DNA of 64,000 bases, taken from contig JAZHRO010000012.1 in the NCBI GenBank assembly GCA_037157565.1, positions 60,131,501-60,195,500 of the forward strand, written 5' to 3'. Within the stretch, counting starts at the first letter, position 1, and the number at the start of each line of letters is the position of its first letter. This document shows positions 12,207 through 22,599 of this stretch, one piece after another. The stretch is from Thalassia testudinum. Lineage: Eukaryota; Streptophyta; Magnoliopsida; Alismatales; Hydrocharitaceae. Under the pieces are notes generated by a model, which worked only from the letters and a program-made list of their open reading frames with translations, did no database searches and was not told where the DNA came from. A program made the translations under genes and the position numbers.

Positions 12207-12220
12207 TCCTTTTCAAAAAA
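12207..12220 (+). mobile_element. Ultra-short LINE-tail insertion 2 (14 bp) with 17-bp TSD
   Basis: The 17-mer ACTATAGGCACGTGTAA occurs at 12190-12206 and identically at 12221-12237. Between them lie only TCCTTTTCAAAAAA, the 3' terminus of the LINE family. It sits inside the dead RTE element, so it is younger than that element. Confidence 0.7.
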
Positions 12221-12766
12221 ACTATAGGCACGTGTAAAAGATATTTCTGGTAGAAATAAAGATGTTAAAATGGATATGTAGTCATGACCATATTTCAAAT
12301 GAGATTAGTTGAGAAAAGGTTAGGATGACATCGATAGTGGATAAAATGAGAGAAACATTTCTGAGGTGGTTTGGACATTTGTAGAACAAACCACTAAATG
12401 TCCTAGTTAGGAGATGCGAGGAGTTGGGGGTTGAATCCGTTGGGAGGGGGAGAGGAAGATCAAAAAGTGTTGGAAGGAAACTATTAAGTATGATCTCAAT
12501 TACTTCAATTAAAGTCCAGAAATGACTCAAAATAGATTTAAGTTGAGGCAAAGAATCCATGTACTTGACCCTACATAGTGTAAGTGAAGGCTTGGTTGTT
12601 GTTGTTGTACATAATGCTTTTCAAGGTCCTTGATAAGATTGGTGCTTATGTATATCAGTGACATGGTTGTTATCATGACATGAGTACTAAGTTAATTTCT
12701 CACAATGCATTTAGATTGGATTATGGTTATCATGAGTCTATTGTGATCATTAACCTATGAGTGCAT

Positions 12767-12904
12767 TGTGGAAAAAAATGAAGCATTCTATTTATAAAGG
12801 AGAGGCCAAGGGAAAGCTGTAAACCGGCCCTTCTACCATATGTGATAGAAAGAGCATGCAATAGAAGAACAAAATGAAAAGATGAGATGGATAAACTCTC
12901 AGCA
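12767..12904 (-). repeat. 3' LTR of the minus-strand Copia
   Basis: On the minus strand it starts TGCTGAGAGTTTATCC after a purine-rich tract (CTTAAGAGGGAG) and ends at TTCCACA (12767). It matches 18206-18368 over most of its length, including the TATTTATAAAGG-type TATA region and the AGGCCAAGG block, with many substitutions and small gaps. Confidence 0.8.
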
Positions 12905-13394
12905 CTCCCTCTTAAGTTGGAGCATAGATGTTTGTCATCCTCAGCTTGGAACAACATTGGTCGAAGGGGGATCGAGAAAGCACCTTGGTGAACATGTCTG
13001 TAGCCTGGTCTTAAGATGACATTTGGAGGGTGCAAATGTATCATTTATGGTTCATATCCCGCATATAATGACAATTTACTTCCATATGTTTCGTTCTTTC
13101 ATGGAAGACTGGCTTGCTGGCAATGAAGAGGGATGCCTTGTTATTACACTTCGTCTCCATAGGGGTAGGCATAGGGACTTAAAAGATCCTGAAGGATAGA
13201 GCTGAGCTACATGAGCTCAGAAGTGGTTTGGGCCATTGCCCTATATTTAGACTAAACACTTGACCTGGCTACCATAGTTTGTTTCTTGCCTTGCCATGTA
13301 ACTAGATTTCACTCAATAAAAGTATAGAATCCTATGGTAGACTTTCTATCCTTTGAACACCTTGCATAGTACGCATCCGTGTAGGTCACAACAT

Positions 13395-14260
13395 CTAAAA
13401 TATGCTTTTGGTAAATAATAAGCCTTTTATTGGTGCAGACTTCATGTACTTGAGAATAATAATCTCAACATCCCAGTGTAGCCTTCTTGACTTATCCATA
13501 AATTGTCTTATCTTGCTTACTGCAAGGGAGATATTAGGGCACATGATCGTAACATACAATAATTTTCCTATTAAGCTCTTGAACTGCATAGCATCAAGTT
13601 GTCTTAGGTCATCTTCGTAGAGATGTATACTTAGATCCATGGGGATGGAGGCAGGCTTGGCACTCAACATGCCTGTCTCCTGAAGGTCTACCACATATTT
13701 CCTTTGGGAATGAACTACTCGGCCTGCATTTTTGGCTACCTCAATCCCAAGGAAGTATCGAAGAAAACCCAAGTTCTTCGTAACGAAGTGCTTAGCCAAG
13801 AACTCCTTTGTAGCCTTGCTTCCTTGTGTATCATCATCGGTCAATATGATATCATCTACATACACCACCATCATGATGATCCCTTTGTTAGTTTTCTGTA
13901 CAAAGAGAGTGATTTGTAATAGATCTTGTAATCCAATCTTCTCTCAAACCTAGGGGGTTGCTGCATATGAACTTCCTCTTGGAGGCAACGATGGAGGAAT
14001 GCATTCCTGACATTTAGCTGATAGAGTGTTTAGTCATGATGAATGGCTACAGAGGTGAGAATTTGAATTGTGGGCATCCTCTTCATAGGGGAGAAAGTGT
14101 TAAAGTGATCTATGCTATATGTCTGAGTGTACCCCTTTGCTACTAGACAAGCTTTATATCTCTCAACTAATCCATCTAGGTGATAATTTGACAATAAACG
14201 CTTATTTGCATCCTACCATCGTTGCATCATTTAGGGGCTGAACAAGACTCCAAGTCCCAC
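13395..14260 (-). pseudogene. Copia reverse transcriptase remnant (YVDD present)
   Basis: The minus-strand frame 13395-13874 reads MMVVYVDDIILTDDD, then KEFLAKHFVTKNLGFLRYFLGIEV, then LIGKLLYVTIMCPNISLAVS, and ends in the LHWDVEIIILKYMKS block. These are successive conserved segments of Copia RT and its connection to RNase H. The upstream RT half (13880-14260) is shifted and broken. The catalytic Asp pair is kept, but there is no intact start-to-end frame. Confidence 0.85.
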
Positions 14261-14372
14261 AAGAGTCTAATGCAACCATGTCTTCTTCCATAGCTTGTCA
14301 CTACTTTGGATCATGGAGTGCTTCCATATGGTTAGTAGGTGTTCGAACAGTAGAGAGAGCAATAACAAACTA

Positions 14373-15450
14373 TCAGTATGGAAGAGTGAGACTTATTATA
14401 GACATGTACTTGGATATTGGATGTAGAGTACATGACTTGGTGCCCTTTTGTAAGGTAATTGGCAAATCAAAGTTGCCCTCCCCTTGTTCGTCTATCTCAC
14501 TAGGCTCAGGTTTGGAGTCTTCTCTTGTTGTAGTCTTAGGTTGCTGAGGTATATTGGAGCTTTCTTGAGTAGTAGGAATGTGGGTCTTCGTATCAGCGGG
14601 CGTAGGGCTTTCTTCAAGAGTAGATGACGACTCTGGCATTGGAGGGATGCCCTGTCTAGGGTGATGTGAATAGACTGTCTTGAATATGCTGTCTAGACGA
14701 CCCTTAGGAGAACCCTCGGGTGAGTGCCTGTATGGTGCATTTGAGGGTACAAGGAGTGGGATGATAGTTACACCTTCAGGAGCAAGACTACTAATTTGGG
14801 AGTTAGATGTAGAATAGTAAGGGATTGACTCATGGAATGCAACGCCTACATTAACATAATGGCGTCTGTCAACTAAGTCATAACATTGGTACCCCTTTTA
14901 GGTTTTTGAGTATCCTATGAAGATGCACTTGACTGCACTAGGGGGCAAACTTGTCTCTGCTGGGACCATTAAGATGCACAAATGCTATACAGCCGAAGAC
15001 CTTGGGTGACATCCTAACCAATTCACGAATAGGAAATAGGATCGAATAGGGAACCTACTCATTGAGAACTATAGATGGCATCCAATTAATAAGCTAACAC
15101 ACTGCATCTCCCCGGTATGTAGTTGGTACACTATTTTGTATTAAGAGAATCCTCGCAACATTCAAAATATGTCAATGTTTTCTTTCTGCCACACCATTAT
15201 GCTACGGTGTGTTTGGGCAACTCATTTGGTAGATAATTCCATGCTCCTGATAGAAGGCATAAAGGGAGTTAGTGAAAAACTTCAGAAAGGTGTTGATCAT
15301 ATCATCAACTTTGGACTTGGATTTCAAAAGGAATGTCTAGGTGAGGCAAGAAAAATCATTTATTGCCACCAAATAAATTCTGTCCCATACGATCCGAGGC
15401 TCGACCAGATCCTTAAATGTCTAGGTTAAGTAACTGGAACGTACCTTCTG
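14373..15450 (-). pseudogene. Copia integrase C-terminal part and Pro/Ser-rich linker
   Basis: 14373-14639 on the minus strand is a low-complexity stretch (SSSTLEESPTPADTKTHIPT), typical of the spacer between integrase and RT. 14640-15450 gives integrase pieces in several frames. No DDE triad can be traced in one frame. Confidence 0.65.
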
Positions 15451-15460
15451 AGCTCCAATG

Positions 15461-16150
15461 TTAGCTCCTTGGGAACATACTCCTATGATGTTTGCTAAGT
15501 TGGCATGCTTCGCATTGAAAGGTGGTTGTTGGTGGAATTTGCAGTAGCATCCTTCGAAGCTTATGCAAAGGAAGATGACTAAATTGAAGGTGCCATAGGT
15601 GGCTAAAATCCTCTCTTGATGGAAGAGAAATGTGACTTGCATAGGGTGGCTGTAGAAGATGATAGATACACCCTTCTTCATGGTTGCAACCAATTGTGTG
15701 TCCTGTCAGAATGTCTTGGAATGTTAAGGATACTACATCTAATATCACATTGTAATTCAACTCCTTTGTGATTCGACTAATAGGGAGTAGGCTCAAAGGG
15801 AAATCTAGAGGTAGAAGGACATTATCTAATTTCATGTAAGGAGGCACATGCACCTCCCTCTAATCAACAATGGGGGAATGCCGTCTGTCAGCTACCGGTA
15901 TAGTCTTGCTTGATGGGACTGATTTAAGAGTGGAAAACTGTTTAGCATCGTTACATATGTGTTGGGATGCACTTGAATCCACTAGCCAATCTACTTCCTC
16001 TGCTTGGGACTGACATGCAATTCCTACTTGAGATGCATCATACTGACGCAGTCTTTGGATCAATATCTCACACTTGCTCTTAGGGATATTCACCGTTTCT
16101 TGTACCAATCTTGGTGCAGTAAAGGGTTGATGCCCGATATGAGTCTCCAA
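15461..16150 (-). pseudogene. Copia protease and pre-integrase zinc domain
   Basis: The minus-strand frame 15860-16150 has EEVDWLVDSSASQHICND, the aspartic protease active-site region with DSS in place of the usual DSG. The frame 15461-15853 has YHLLQPP...FSHLWHLQFSHLPLHKLRRM and CEACQLSKHHRS, the His-His-Cys-Cys pre-integrase domain. The frames are separate, so the polyprotein is broken. Confidence 0.8.
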
Positions 16151-16154
16151 ATTA

Positions 16155-16700
16155 TTAGTATCTTGAGATCTTATGTGTCTCTAGCTTCCATAGAACTGTC
16201 CAATGTTTTTGCCTCTTTTCCGGGAGTATGTATGATGAAGCACCTCCTACATTTCCTTTGTAGTCTTTTAACACAATCTTTGTAGTGGTTTGTTGTATAG
16301 TTGCATTCATGATCCGCACGTTGGCTATGGCATTGTTTGTCTCCATGTGGCATACTTGCCAACCTTTCCAATGAGTTTCGATTTGAGTAGTATATGCTCC
16401 TTATCATGACCCTTGAGCACATCGAGGATCAGTTGTGACCAAAGTGCACAGTTGGACTCGTCGAACCTTGCAATCGGGCCAAAATAGGGGTTGAATTCTT
16501 AATGACTTTCCTTTCCTTGAGCGGAAGAATTGACATCTTAGGAGGCCATAATACTCATGATCAGAGACCCAACACTTCAAATAAGTGAGAAATCTTCACT
16601 ACTGACGTAAAGAATTCATCCCTTACTCTTTTTACGAGCACATGGATGGAGAATTACCCACAACTAATCTAACTCCTTTTCTCCCTTAAAATGGTAGTGG
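16155..16700 (-). pseudogene. Copia gag remnant
   Basis: Minus-strand frames 16155-16346 and 16171-16422 overlap in different registers and give Cys/His-containing text (CNYTTNHYKDC) where the gag zinc knuckle is expected, just upstream of the protease. Frameshifts are frequent. The assignment rests on position between leader and protease more than on sequence. Confidence 0.5.
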
Positions 16701-17047
16701 AAAAGAGCAAATCGTGTTGTAGTGGCGCTTCGACGACCGCTTCGGTGCTCTGATGGTCACCTGACAGGAGCAAGATCAAGAGGGATCTAGGGCGACCCCT
16801 TTCAAGCCCTAGATGGGCCAAGAGGAGGCCTCGAGGCTCCCCCTCCCTTCTACAAGCCCAGTGACGATGCTGACAGGGAAAGGCCTACTAGCTACCTTGC
16901 TGGCAACAAGCGGTGGTTGGAAGGGGTCTGACTAGTTTGACATGGACCAGTGACGCCTCTACTGGTGGACTAGAGGCAGTTGTTGGGGGTAGGGGCTCAC
17001 CTTCGACCTTTTTGGTGCTGGCTGCTATCGTGTCCTTAGGTTGGAGG

Positions 17048-18035
17048 TAAGGTTTTAAATGTCAATACCGATGTTGTATCGACAAGTCAAAAAGGAGACA
17101 TGTTGGGGATATATCGCTGATATTGGTGAATTTTGGGAAAATTGCTCAAAAAGATCCAAAATTATGTAAAGTGTTACAAATTTAATGAAAATTAACATTT
17201 TAATGAGTAATACATGCACAAAGAAATGCTTAAATGATGAAAATCATAAATTTTGAATGAAAATATAATAGAAATGTGTTAAATTGTATTGATTTAGGCC
17301 ACAAATCATTACCAAATTGGAGATTAATTAGGGATCATGCCTAAATAATGTGTAGATCACATCAATTTATGCAATAATCAAGTGTAACACAAGATTTAAA
17401 CTCGGTATGAATAGTAATCGAGATTAAATCGAGGTGATTTAGGCCTAATGATGCAAAAATATGATAAGATTTAGGTGATTACCTTGTTGAGAGATGAACA
17501 AGGATTCCAAATCACCTAATAATCGAGGTGAACGGATCGGTGAACACTCACAGTGGGTAGCAACCGAGAATGGAGAGGAGAGAAGAGGAAGAAAGCAAAA
17601 AAAGAGGAGATTATAGAACAACTGCAGAGGTATCATCTGATATCATCAGAGATTAGCAATATTTAGGAAAAATTACGCATATGTGCTTTAGTTTCGACGA
17701 TATATCGTGGACACACATCAACATGGGCAATAATTCTCCTGACATTCTTGAAAAAAGACATTTTGGCAATGTCGACACCGTTATTATTAACGATATCGAC
17801 ATATCGGTGACATCGCATATATGTCGTGATCTCTTTCGTTGTTGCTTGAAAGAGGTTTTTATGAGATCCCTATTAAAACATCGATATCCTCCAATATTTA
17901 GGGATATCGATCAAGACCCATTGATATGGGTCAGATATCACCGATATCTTGTAAAAAAGATATTCTCGTGATATCGATATGAGTCACGTTGGGGATACAG
18001 ATATATCACTGATATATCGAGATATTTGTTTCCAT
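17048..18035. mobile_element. Candidate Mutator-like non-autonomous element rich in GATATC words
   Basis: The flanks GGTTGGAGG (17039-17047) and GGTCGGAGG (18036-18044) match at eight of nine bases, the 9-bp duplication size of Mutator-like elements. The ends show weak inverted similarity (AAGGTTTTAAATGTC against ATGGAAACAAATATC). The right 350 bp is dense in GATATCGATA-like words, for example at 17790-17830, 17880-17950 and 17970-18025. There is no coding sequence. It lies inside the leader of the minus-strand Copia. Confidence 0.45.
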
Positions 18036-18205
18036 GGTCGGAGGAAGCTAAGAGCACTATTCCCAATGCAGAAGATTCCTCTCTTGATGGATTTAGGATC
18101 CTAATACAAGAGAAGAACTTCTAATCCTTATTTGGTGGAGAAAGAACGAGGGTGAGAGATCAAGAAGGTATAGAGTTCCAATCTAAGATTGCTGCTTTGA
18201 TACAA

Positions 18206-18368
18206 TGTTGAGAAAAATGAAGCATTCATCTTACTATGAAACCTCATACCTCTATTTATAAAGGGGAGGCCAAGGAAAAATCGTAAACAAATCCCTCTAC
18301 TGCAAGGAATAGAAATAACACAACAAAATAGCAAAAATGAAAAAGACGAGACATATAAACTCTCAATA
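18206..18368 (-). repeat. 5' LTR of the minus-strand Copia
   Basis: It begins on the plus strand with TGTTGAGAAAAATGAAGC (18206) and ends at CTCAATA (18368), where the partner LTR has CTCAGCA. The minus-strand primer-binding site follows at 18193-18205. Confidence 0.8.
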
Positions 18369-19332
18369 TTTATATCATGGAAACTAGTCTATTTGTGATA
18401 ATCAATATGACCACCAACCCAGCTAGCATGAAGACCATGCTATAGCTCGGTTGCCATTGTGCGAGAAAAGAATAATTGATGTTAGGAAGCACTTCATGCC
18501 AAAAACAAAAAAAGGACTCTTTGATGAAGAAACTTCCTTGCGCCATCTTAAAGATTATTTTTCTAGTTGTATATGGCTAAATTTCATACCTAGTTGCTGG
18601 CAGAGTCATATAATGTATGTCATTCAATTCAACTAAGTTTTCTAGGATCCATATAGTTTCTTTTGCATGTTACATGTATTGCTGGATCATATGTTGGTTT
18701 TTCTTTGAGGAAAAATGAAGGCCACTTGATTAAGTAGTCAACCAGAACTTTTTTTTTTTGGGATTTTAACGGGCATGTCTGGTAAATCTTTTTCAATTAC
18801 ATCTAGACTTCAATATGCTTCATTATTACATTTATATATTAAAGGAACATTCTTTGAATATTCCCTAATTGTTGCTAAAGTTAATGGCTCAAATTACAGA
18901 AATTACATTCATACCCTAATGACTTTTTTTTTTCTTTTTTCTTCTTCCTCCATGTTGGACGACAATGGTAGCATCAATGGTGGTGGTGACATCCTTAGAC
19001 TTAAACCTTGCCTCTCCTTTCTTTGGTCGTAGCTTCATTACTCCTCGTCACCTTGCCACGCCTCGTTCCTCTTCGCTACCTTGCCTCACCTCCTCCATCC
19101 CCACATTCCCTTATCCTTTCTCTTGATCTCTCTTTCCCACAATCCCTTGCCCATCTCTCTCCCTCTTCCCTTCTAACACCTCCTCAGGTCAACATCTCCT
19201 CAGCAAACCTCCTTGCCCTTGACGTAAGGGTTAACAAACACCCCCCCACCCCCCCCAAATTGAGTGAGGAGGGGAGGGAAAGTTTTTTTTTCTTTTTTTG
19301 GGGGTTAATCATAGGAAATTGTTTATATTAAT
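18369..19332. other. Intron sequence, no recognisable feature
   Basis: The stretch has no coding similarity. It includes T-runs near 18750 and 18927, a pyrimidine-rich section (18930-19240) with repeated CTCCTT/TCCCTT words, and a C-run at 19240-19256. The frame at 19008-19331 is low-complexity Leu/Pro/Ser and not convincing. Confidence 0.6.
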
Positions 19333-19617
19333 TGTGGAGATTTTTAGAAGTAGAATTCATTCATCTCAAATCTCAAAGAAAACAAGAAGAGTTCATCCCT
19401 TTACATAGAGAGGGATCAATCCTACTTTCAATCCTAATCCTAAATATAGAAACAAATCAAATCCTAAACAAACTACAACATATCTCCTATATGGCTTTTC
19501 AAAAAAAAAAAAAATCTCCTATAATTTGGAAAGAAATAAGCATATAAAGAGATAATTCTTAAAAACATAGAAAGAGAGTTTCTACCTTACCAAATACTAT
19601 TTCCTAAATTATCTCTG
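19333..19617 (-). repeat. Left LTR of the three-LTR array
   Basis: It aligns with 21296-21560 along its whole length: GGAGATTTTT, the TATAGAGAGGGATCAATCC block, AATCCTAATCC, the AGAGATAATTCTTAAAA block and the end CCTAAATTATCTCTGACG. It carries a 22-bp LINE-tail insertion plus a 10-bp duplication that the right LTR lacks. Confidence 0.8.
19492..19513 (+). mobile_element. Ultra-short LINE-tail insertion 3 (22 bp) with 10-bp TSD
   Basis: ATCTCCTATA occurs at 19482-19491 and 19514-19523. Between lie TGGCTTTTC and thirteen A. The sister LTR has the uninterrupted site near 21449-21461 (ATCTTCTATAACTCG), which is an empty-site control inside the same window. The inserted bases match the end of the LINE at 38706-40370 (complement GGCTTTTC followed by A). 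Confidence 0.8.
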
Positions 19618-20299
19618 ACGCTCCTTGCCAAGTTGAAGCGTACAACACCCAACTTGTAGGAGCAGTGCACTGATAGATGCTCCCCCTATCTGATGTAGTC
19701 GAAGATGGAGCACGTATATAGATCATGCACATACCTTGTCTTTTAATGGGAGTTCATCCTAAGCATGAACACGAAAATACTTAAATTGAACTTTTAGATT
19801 GGAATTGAACTAAATTGGTTACTTTTACTTTATACAGGATACATTCCCAAGTAGTCACCCATCATTCGAGAAAAAACACTTTATGCTAGGAGGAAAGGAG
19901 AACTGGGTTCAAGCATTTATGGATGAGGTTGAGCATATGGCTCAATTTCCCCACCACTCATCGGCATCTTTGGCATCGATGACATGCCTCGAGGCTTTGG
20001 AAGTTTCTCTTAGGCTAGGCACAGGTTGTGTAGACATTACTTTAGCGACTTCTGTATTGGTCATAGTTGCAGCACTAGAAGATGAAGACTGAGGCAGAAG
20101 TAGTGGTCACATGTGGGAAACATTCCTAAGCAATAATAAAGGAGGCCTTGCTCGCTAGTGGAATTTTATTTTTCAATTTTTGATTAGCAATTAGACCACA
20201 TGCTTATGCACATGTGGCAAGGGATTAGTGTTCGAGGCTGCGTGTAAGAGGAGCAACCACAAGACCACGCACATGGCAGAAGAGGTCCCGTGATGCGCG

Positions 20300-20515
20300 C
20301 AAAGGGTTGGTGCAAATCTTGTGCGCTGATGCGTGTAGGAGATACATATCATGTGCGTTGGTGCATGTAGTTGATGTAGGTTGTGCACGAGTGTGTGTAA
20401 GAGGTTGGTGCAATGGCACGTGTGCGCATTGTGTTGATGTAGCAATGTGTGTGAGGTGGGAAGGCATCGATGCACCGTTGTGTGTGAAGGTTGATCATGC
20501 ACGTAGGTGCGAGGG
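20300..20515. repeat. Degenerate GT-rich minisatellite
   Basis: Irregular units of roughly 35-50 bases start with GTTGGTGCA and contain TGTGCGCATTG- or TGTGTGTAAGAG-like words. It lies in the internal region of the three-LTR array. The overlapping frames on both strands are low-complexity and not genes. Confidence 0.5.
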
Positions 20516-20561
20516 TTGACAGTCTAAGGAAGTTCCCTAGGACCGTTCCTGCTTTGCTACC

Positions 20562-20783
20562 ATATTGGAGAATTTTGAAAATAGAATTTTATTGAATGAG
20601 AATTATTGAACAAGAAGTCCCTAACCCCTCTTTATATAAAGAGGAAATTACAAAGGAAATTAATTTAGAAATAAATTCAATTACATTAAATCCTAATCAA
20701 ATCCCTACAAAATAGAAAGAGATAAAATAATATTTTCCTATTTTAACTAATCCTAAAATATTCTTTTCTAAATTCTTTAACAT
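20562..20783 (-). repeat. Middle LTR of the three-LTR array
   Basis: It shares the opening TTGGAGAATTTTG, a TTTATATAAAGAGG TATA-like block, AATCCTAATC and the ending CTAAATTCTTTAACA with the outer LTRs, but is clearly more diverged from them. Confidence 0.6.
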
Positions 20784-21295
20784 TCCCCCCAAATGTATAC
20801 ATCTAGAGGAGTAAGCAACATATATACTGGAGGAGTAGGAGTTGCTGTAGCAAAAGTAGCAATTGTAGGAGACAAAAAGTAGTAGTAGGCAAGCAGTAGG
20901 AGACGATCTCAAGTAGTATTATTTAGTAGGTAGAGACGAGGGACAATCCTAAGCAGCAGCAGTAGTAGTCGAGAGACGATCGTAACCAGTAGTAGTAATG
21001 GTGACCAAATCTATTCAAGGACAAGATGTAGGGCCGTTGGACCCCTAGAAGGGGCTTGCCAGAGCCTGGTGGAGGTCCAGTAAGGTTGGGTGGCATCAGA
21101 GCTAACGTTCGTTGGTTGAAGAAAGGCAATGACAAGAGCAACATGTAGTAGTAGTGGCAAAACAACCACCTTCAACATCTTTATCGTTAGTTAGGGGCCA
21201 GGCGACCTTGATTGAGGCTTTCTCTGGGGTTGGTAGGGTTGACGATACCAAAAAGAAGGAAAAAATAGAAAACCAAACCCTAAACCCACTTTGAT

Positions 21296-21560
21296 ACCTT
21301 ATGGAGATTTTTGTAACTAAAATTCATTCATTTTAAATTTCAAAGAAAACAAATGGAGTTTATCCCTTTATATAGAGAGGGATCAATCCTACTTCCAATC
21401 CTAATCCTAAACATGGAAAAAAAATCAAATCCTAAACAAACTAAAACATATCTTCTATAACTCGAAAAGAGATACACATAGAAAGAGATAATTCTTAAAA
21501 TCATAGAAAGAGATAATTTCTACTTTTTGCTAAATATTTTTTCCTAAATTATATCTAACA
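21296..21560 (-). repeat. Right (5') LTR of the three-LTR array
   Basis: It is the minus-strand 5' LTR, next to the AAGGTATCAAAG primer-site sequence on its left. It ends at CTAACA (21560). It retains the unoccupied target of the micro-insertion seen in the left LTR. Confidence 0.75.
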
Positions 21561-21733
21561 TTAACCATAGTTGCACTTATCCATTGTCAGATCTCATGAC
21601 GGGCATTTTATGAGTAATGGTGGAAGTTTGTAGGGTTATAGATGTAATAATGAAGTATATGAGGGTATATATGTAATTGATAAGGATTCGAGGGGCATGC
21701 ATGTAAAAATTCCTTGTTTATTGAAAAGGAGAA

Positions 21734-21762
21734 GGATAATTACCTTCACAAGATAATCGTCC
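21734..21762 (-). other. LINE 3' terminal stem-loop
   Basis: Minus strand: GGACGATTATC, loop of 7, GGTAATTATCC. Ten of eleven positions pair when G-U is allowed, with one C-A mismatch. It sits after the last ORF2 remnant and just before CTTCTCCTTTTC. Confidence 0.75.
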
Positions 21763-21793
21763 GCTCCTATTGAAACTTCAAAGGAAGAGTAAC

Positions 21794-22207
21794 TTACAAG
21801 TGTTGGGACCAAAAAGTGGAAATTACAAAGCTTCCCTTACAATGTTCTCTACCCAGACCCACTCTCTTGTGAAGACTGCTTGATTCCTTTACAGCCATGT
21901 GAACCATAAATAAGGTAGCAACAATCTTTAGCCGATCAACCAGATCAGCCAGCACACTTGTTCGTATAGCATACTGGAACTCTTGAATGTTGCCTGCACC
22001 TGGGAATGGAATGCCCAGGGAGTGAACTATTTCTTTGATTAAGTCACAGTGTAACAAGAGGTATTGCAAGTCTTCATTTTCCTGGCAACATAAGGAACAT
22101 AATGTATTCCCACCTAGTAGCCAAGCCTGCGATCTTACCTTCGTTGACAACATTCTCCCCACCAACCAAAGAAATGTCTTGATCTTCATGGGACCGTTAT
22201 CTTCCAC
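21794..22207 (-). pseudogene. LINE ORF2 C-terminal zinc-binding domain
   Basis: The minus-strand frame of 137 codons reads MKIKTFLWLVGRMLSTKVRS, then CSLCCQENEDLQYLLLHCDL. It contains the Cys-x2-Cys and His-x3-Cys pattern of the domain that follows RT in plant L1-type elements. It lies downstream of the RT remnants on the same strand. Confidence 0.85.
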
Positions 22208-22599
22208 ATAATCCTACAATTTACCCCTAGGAGAGGATCATTTTGAGGAGACATCCCTCTAAGTTAGTAGAAAAATGCCCATGAGCCCAGTCTAGATGGT
22301 CTTTTTCACCCTGTATAGGCCAGAGCATGCTACGTCGTCAACAATTCCTGAAATTCATTCGCTTTTGCATCTAACAACAATACACCAAAAGTCGGTAGTC
22401 AAGAACCACCTTCCCAGAAGAAAGGACCATCCCAACATTGGGCAACCGACAAAAATTTGGTTGTTGCCAAAGCATATAGTCTAGGCAGTCTAGCTGTAAG
22501 AGTATCTGTTCCCGTCCAATCATTCTCCCAAAATCTAAATGTTTCCCCGACTTCCAATAATGGCTGGAAATAAGATGCAACATGGCTCATAACCTTATT

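Larger units (their letters stand above)
8847..12612 (+). mobile_element. RTE-type non-LTR retrotransposon, split by a LINE insertion
   Basis: The plus strand carries an RTE-like element. It shows the end of an endonuclease domain (about 8860-9060), then KKAWWWSEEVQVKLIVKRA and RRAKKEAEKVVSKAKA (9196-9371), then a KTKNFAHIRCTKDGAVRVL...RWKNYFHKFFNG segment (9448-9560). It resumes at 11139 with KLWERILERLKK, a VFINLRR..TLF block (FxDLEKAYD remnant) and SKRRHRINAW-like text near 12050, and ends near 12550 with a TTG-rich tail (12591-12609), which is typical of plant RTE elements. The minus-strand LINE at 9800-11126 interrupts it. All frames are broken. Confidence 0.8.
12767..18368 (-). mobile_element. 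Ty1/Copia retrotransposon, minus strand, near full length
   Basis: The element is bounded by similar LTRs at 12767-12904 (3' LTR) and 18206-18368 (5' LTR). On the minus strand the 5' LTR is followed by a TTGTATCAAAGC primer-binding site. Then come gag remnants (about 16150-16700), protease (WLVDSSASQHIC, near 16000-16060), the pre-integrase domain (15461-15853), integrase fragments, a Ser/Thr/Pro-rich linker, RT (13395-14260) with YVDD intact at 13851-13862, RNase H (about 13050-13390) and a purine tract next to the 3' LTR. The flanks TGCAT and TTTAT match at only three of five positions. A 988-bp DNA-transposon-like insert (17048-18035) sits in the leader. Confidence 0.88.
19333..21560 (-). 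mobile_element. Non-autonomous LTR element array with three LTRs
   Basis: Two similar LTRs lie at 19333-19617 and about 21296-21560, in the same minus orientation. A third, more diverged LTR lies between them at about 20562-20783. On the minus strand each of the right and middle LTRs is followed by a primer-site-like sequence (AAGGTATCAAAG at 21285-21296; ATGGTAGCAAAGCAGG at 20546-20561). The middle LTR is also preceded by a purine tract (GGGGGGAATG), so it serves as 3' LTR for one unit and 5' LTR for the next. The internal parts hold no pol coding. The flanks TTAAT/TTAAC match at four of five bases. Confidence 0.7.
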
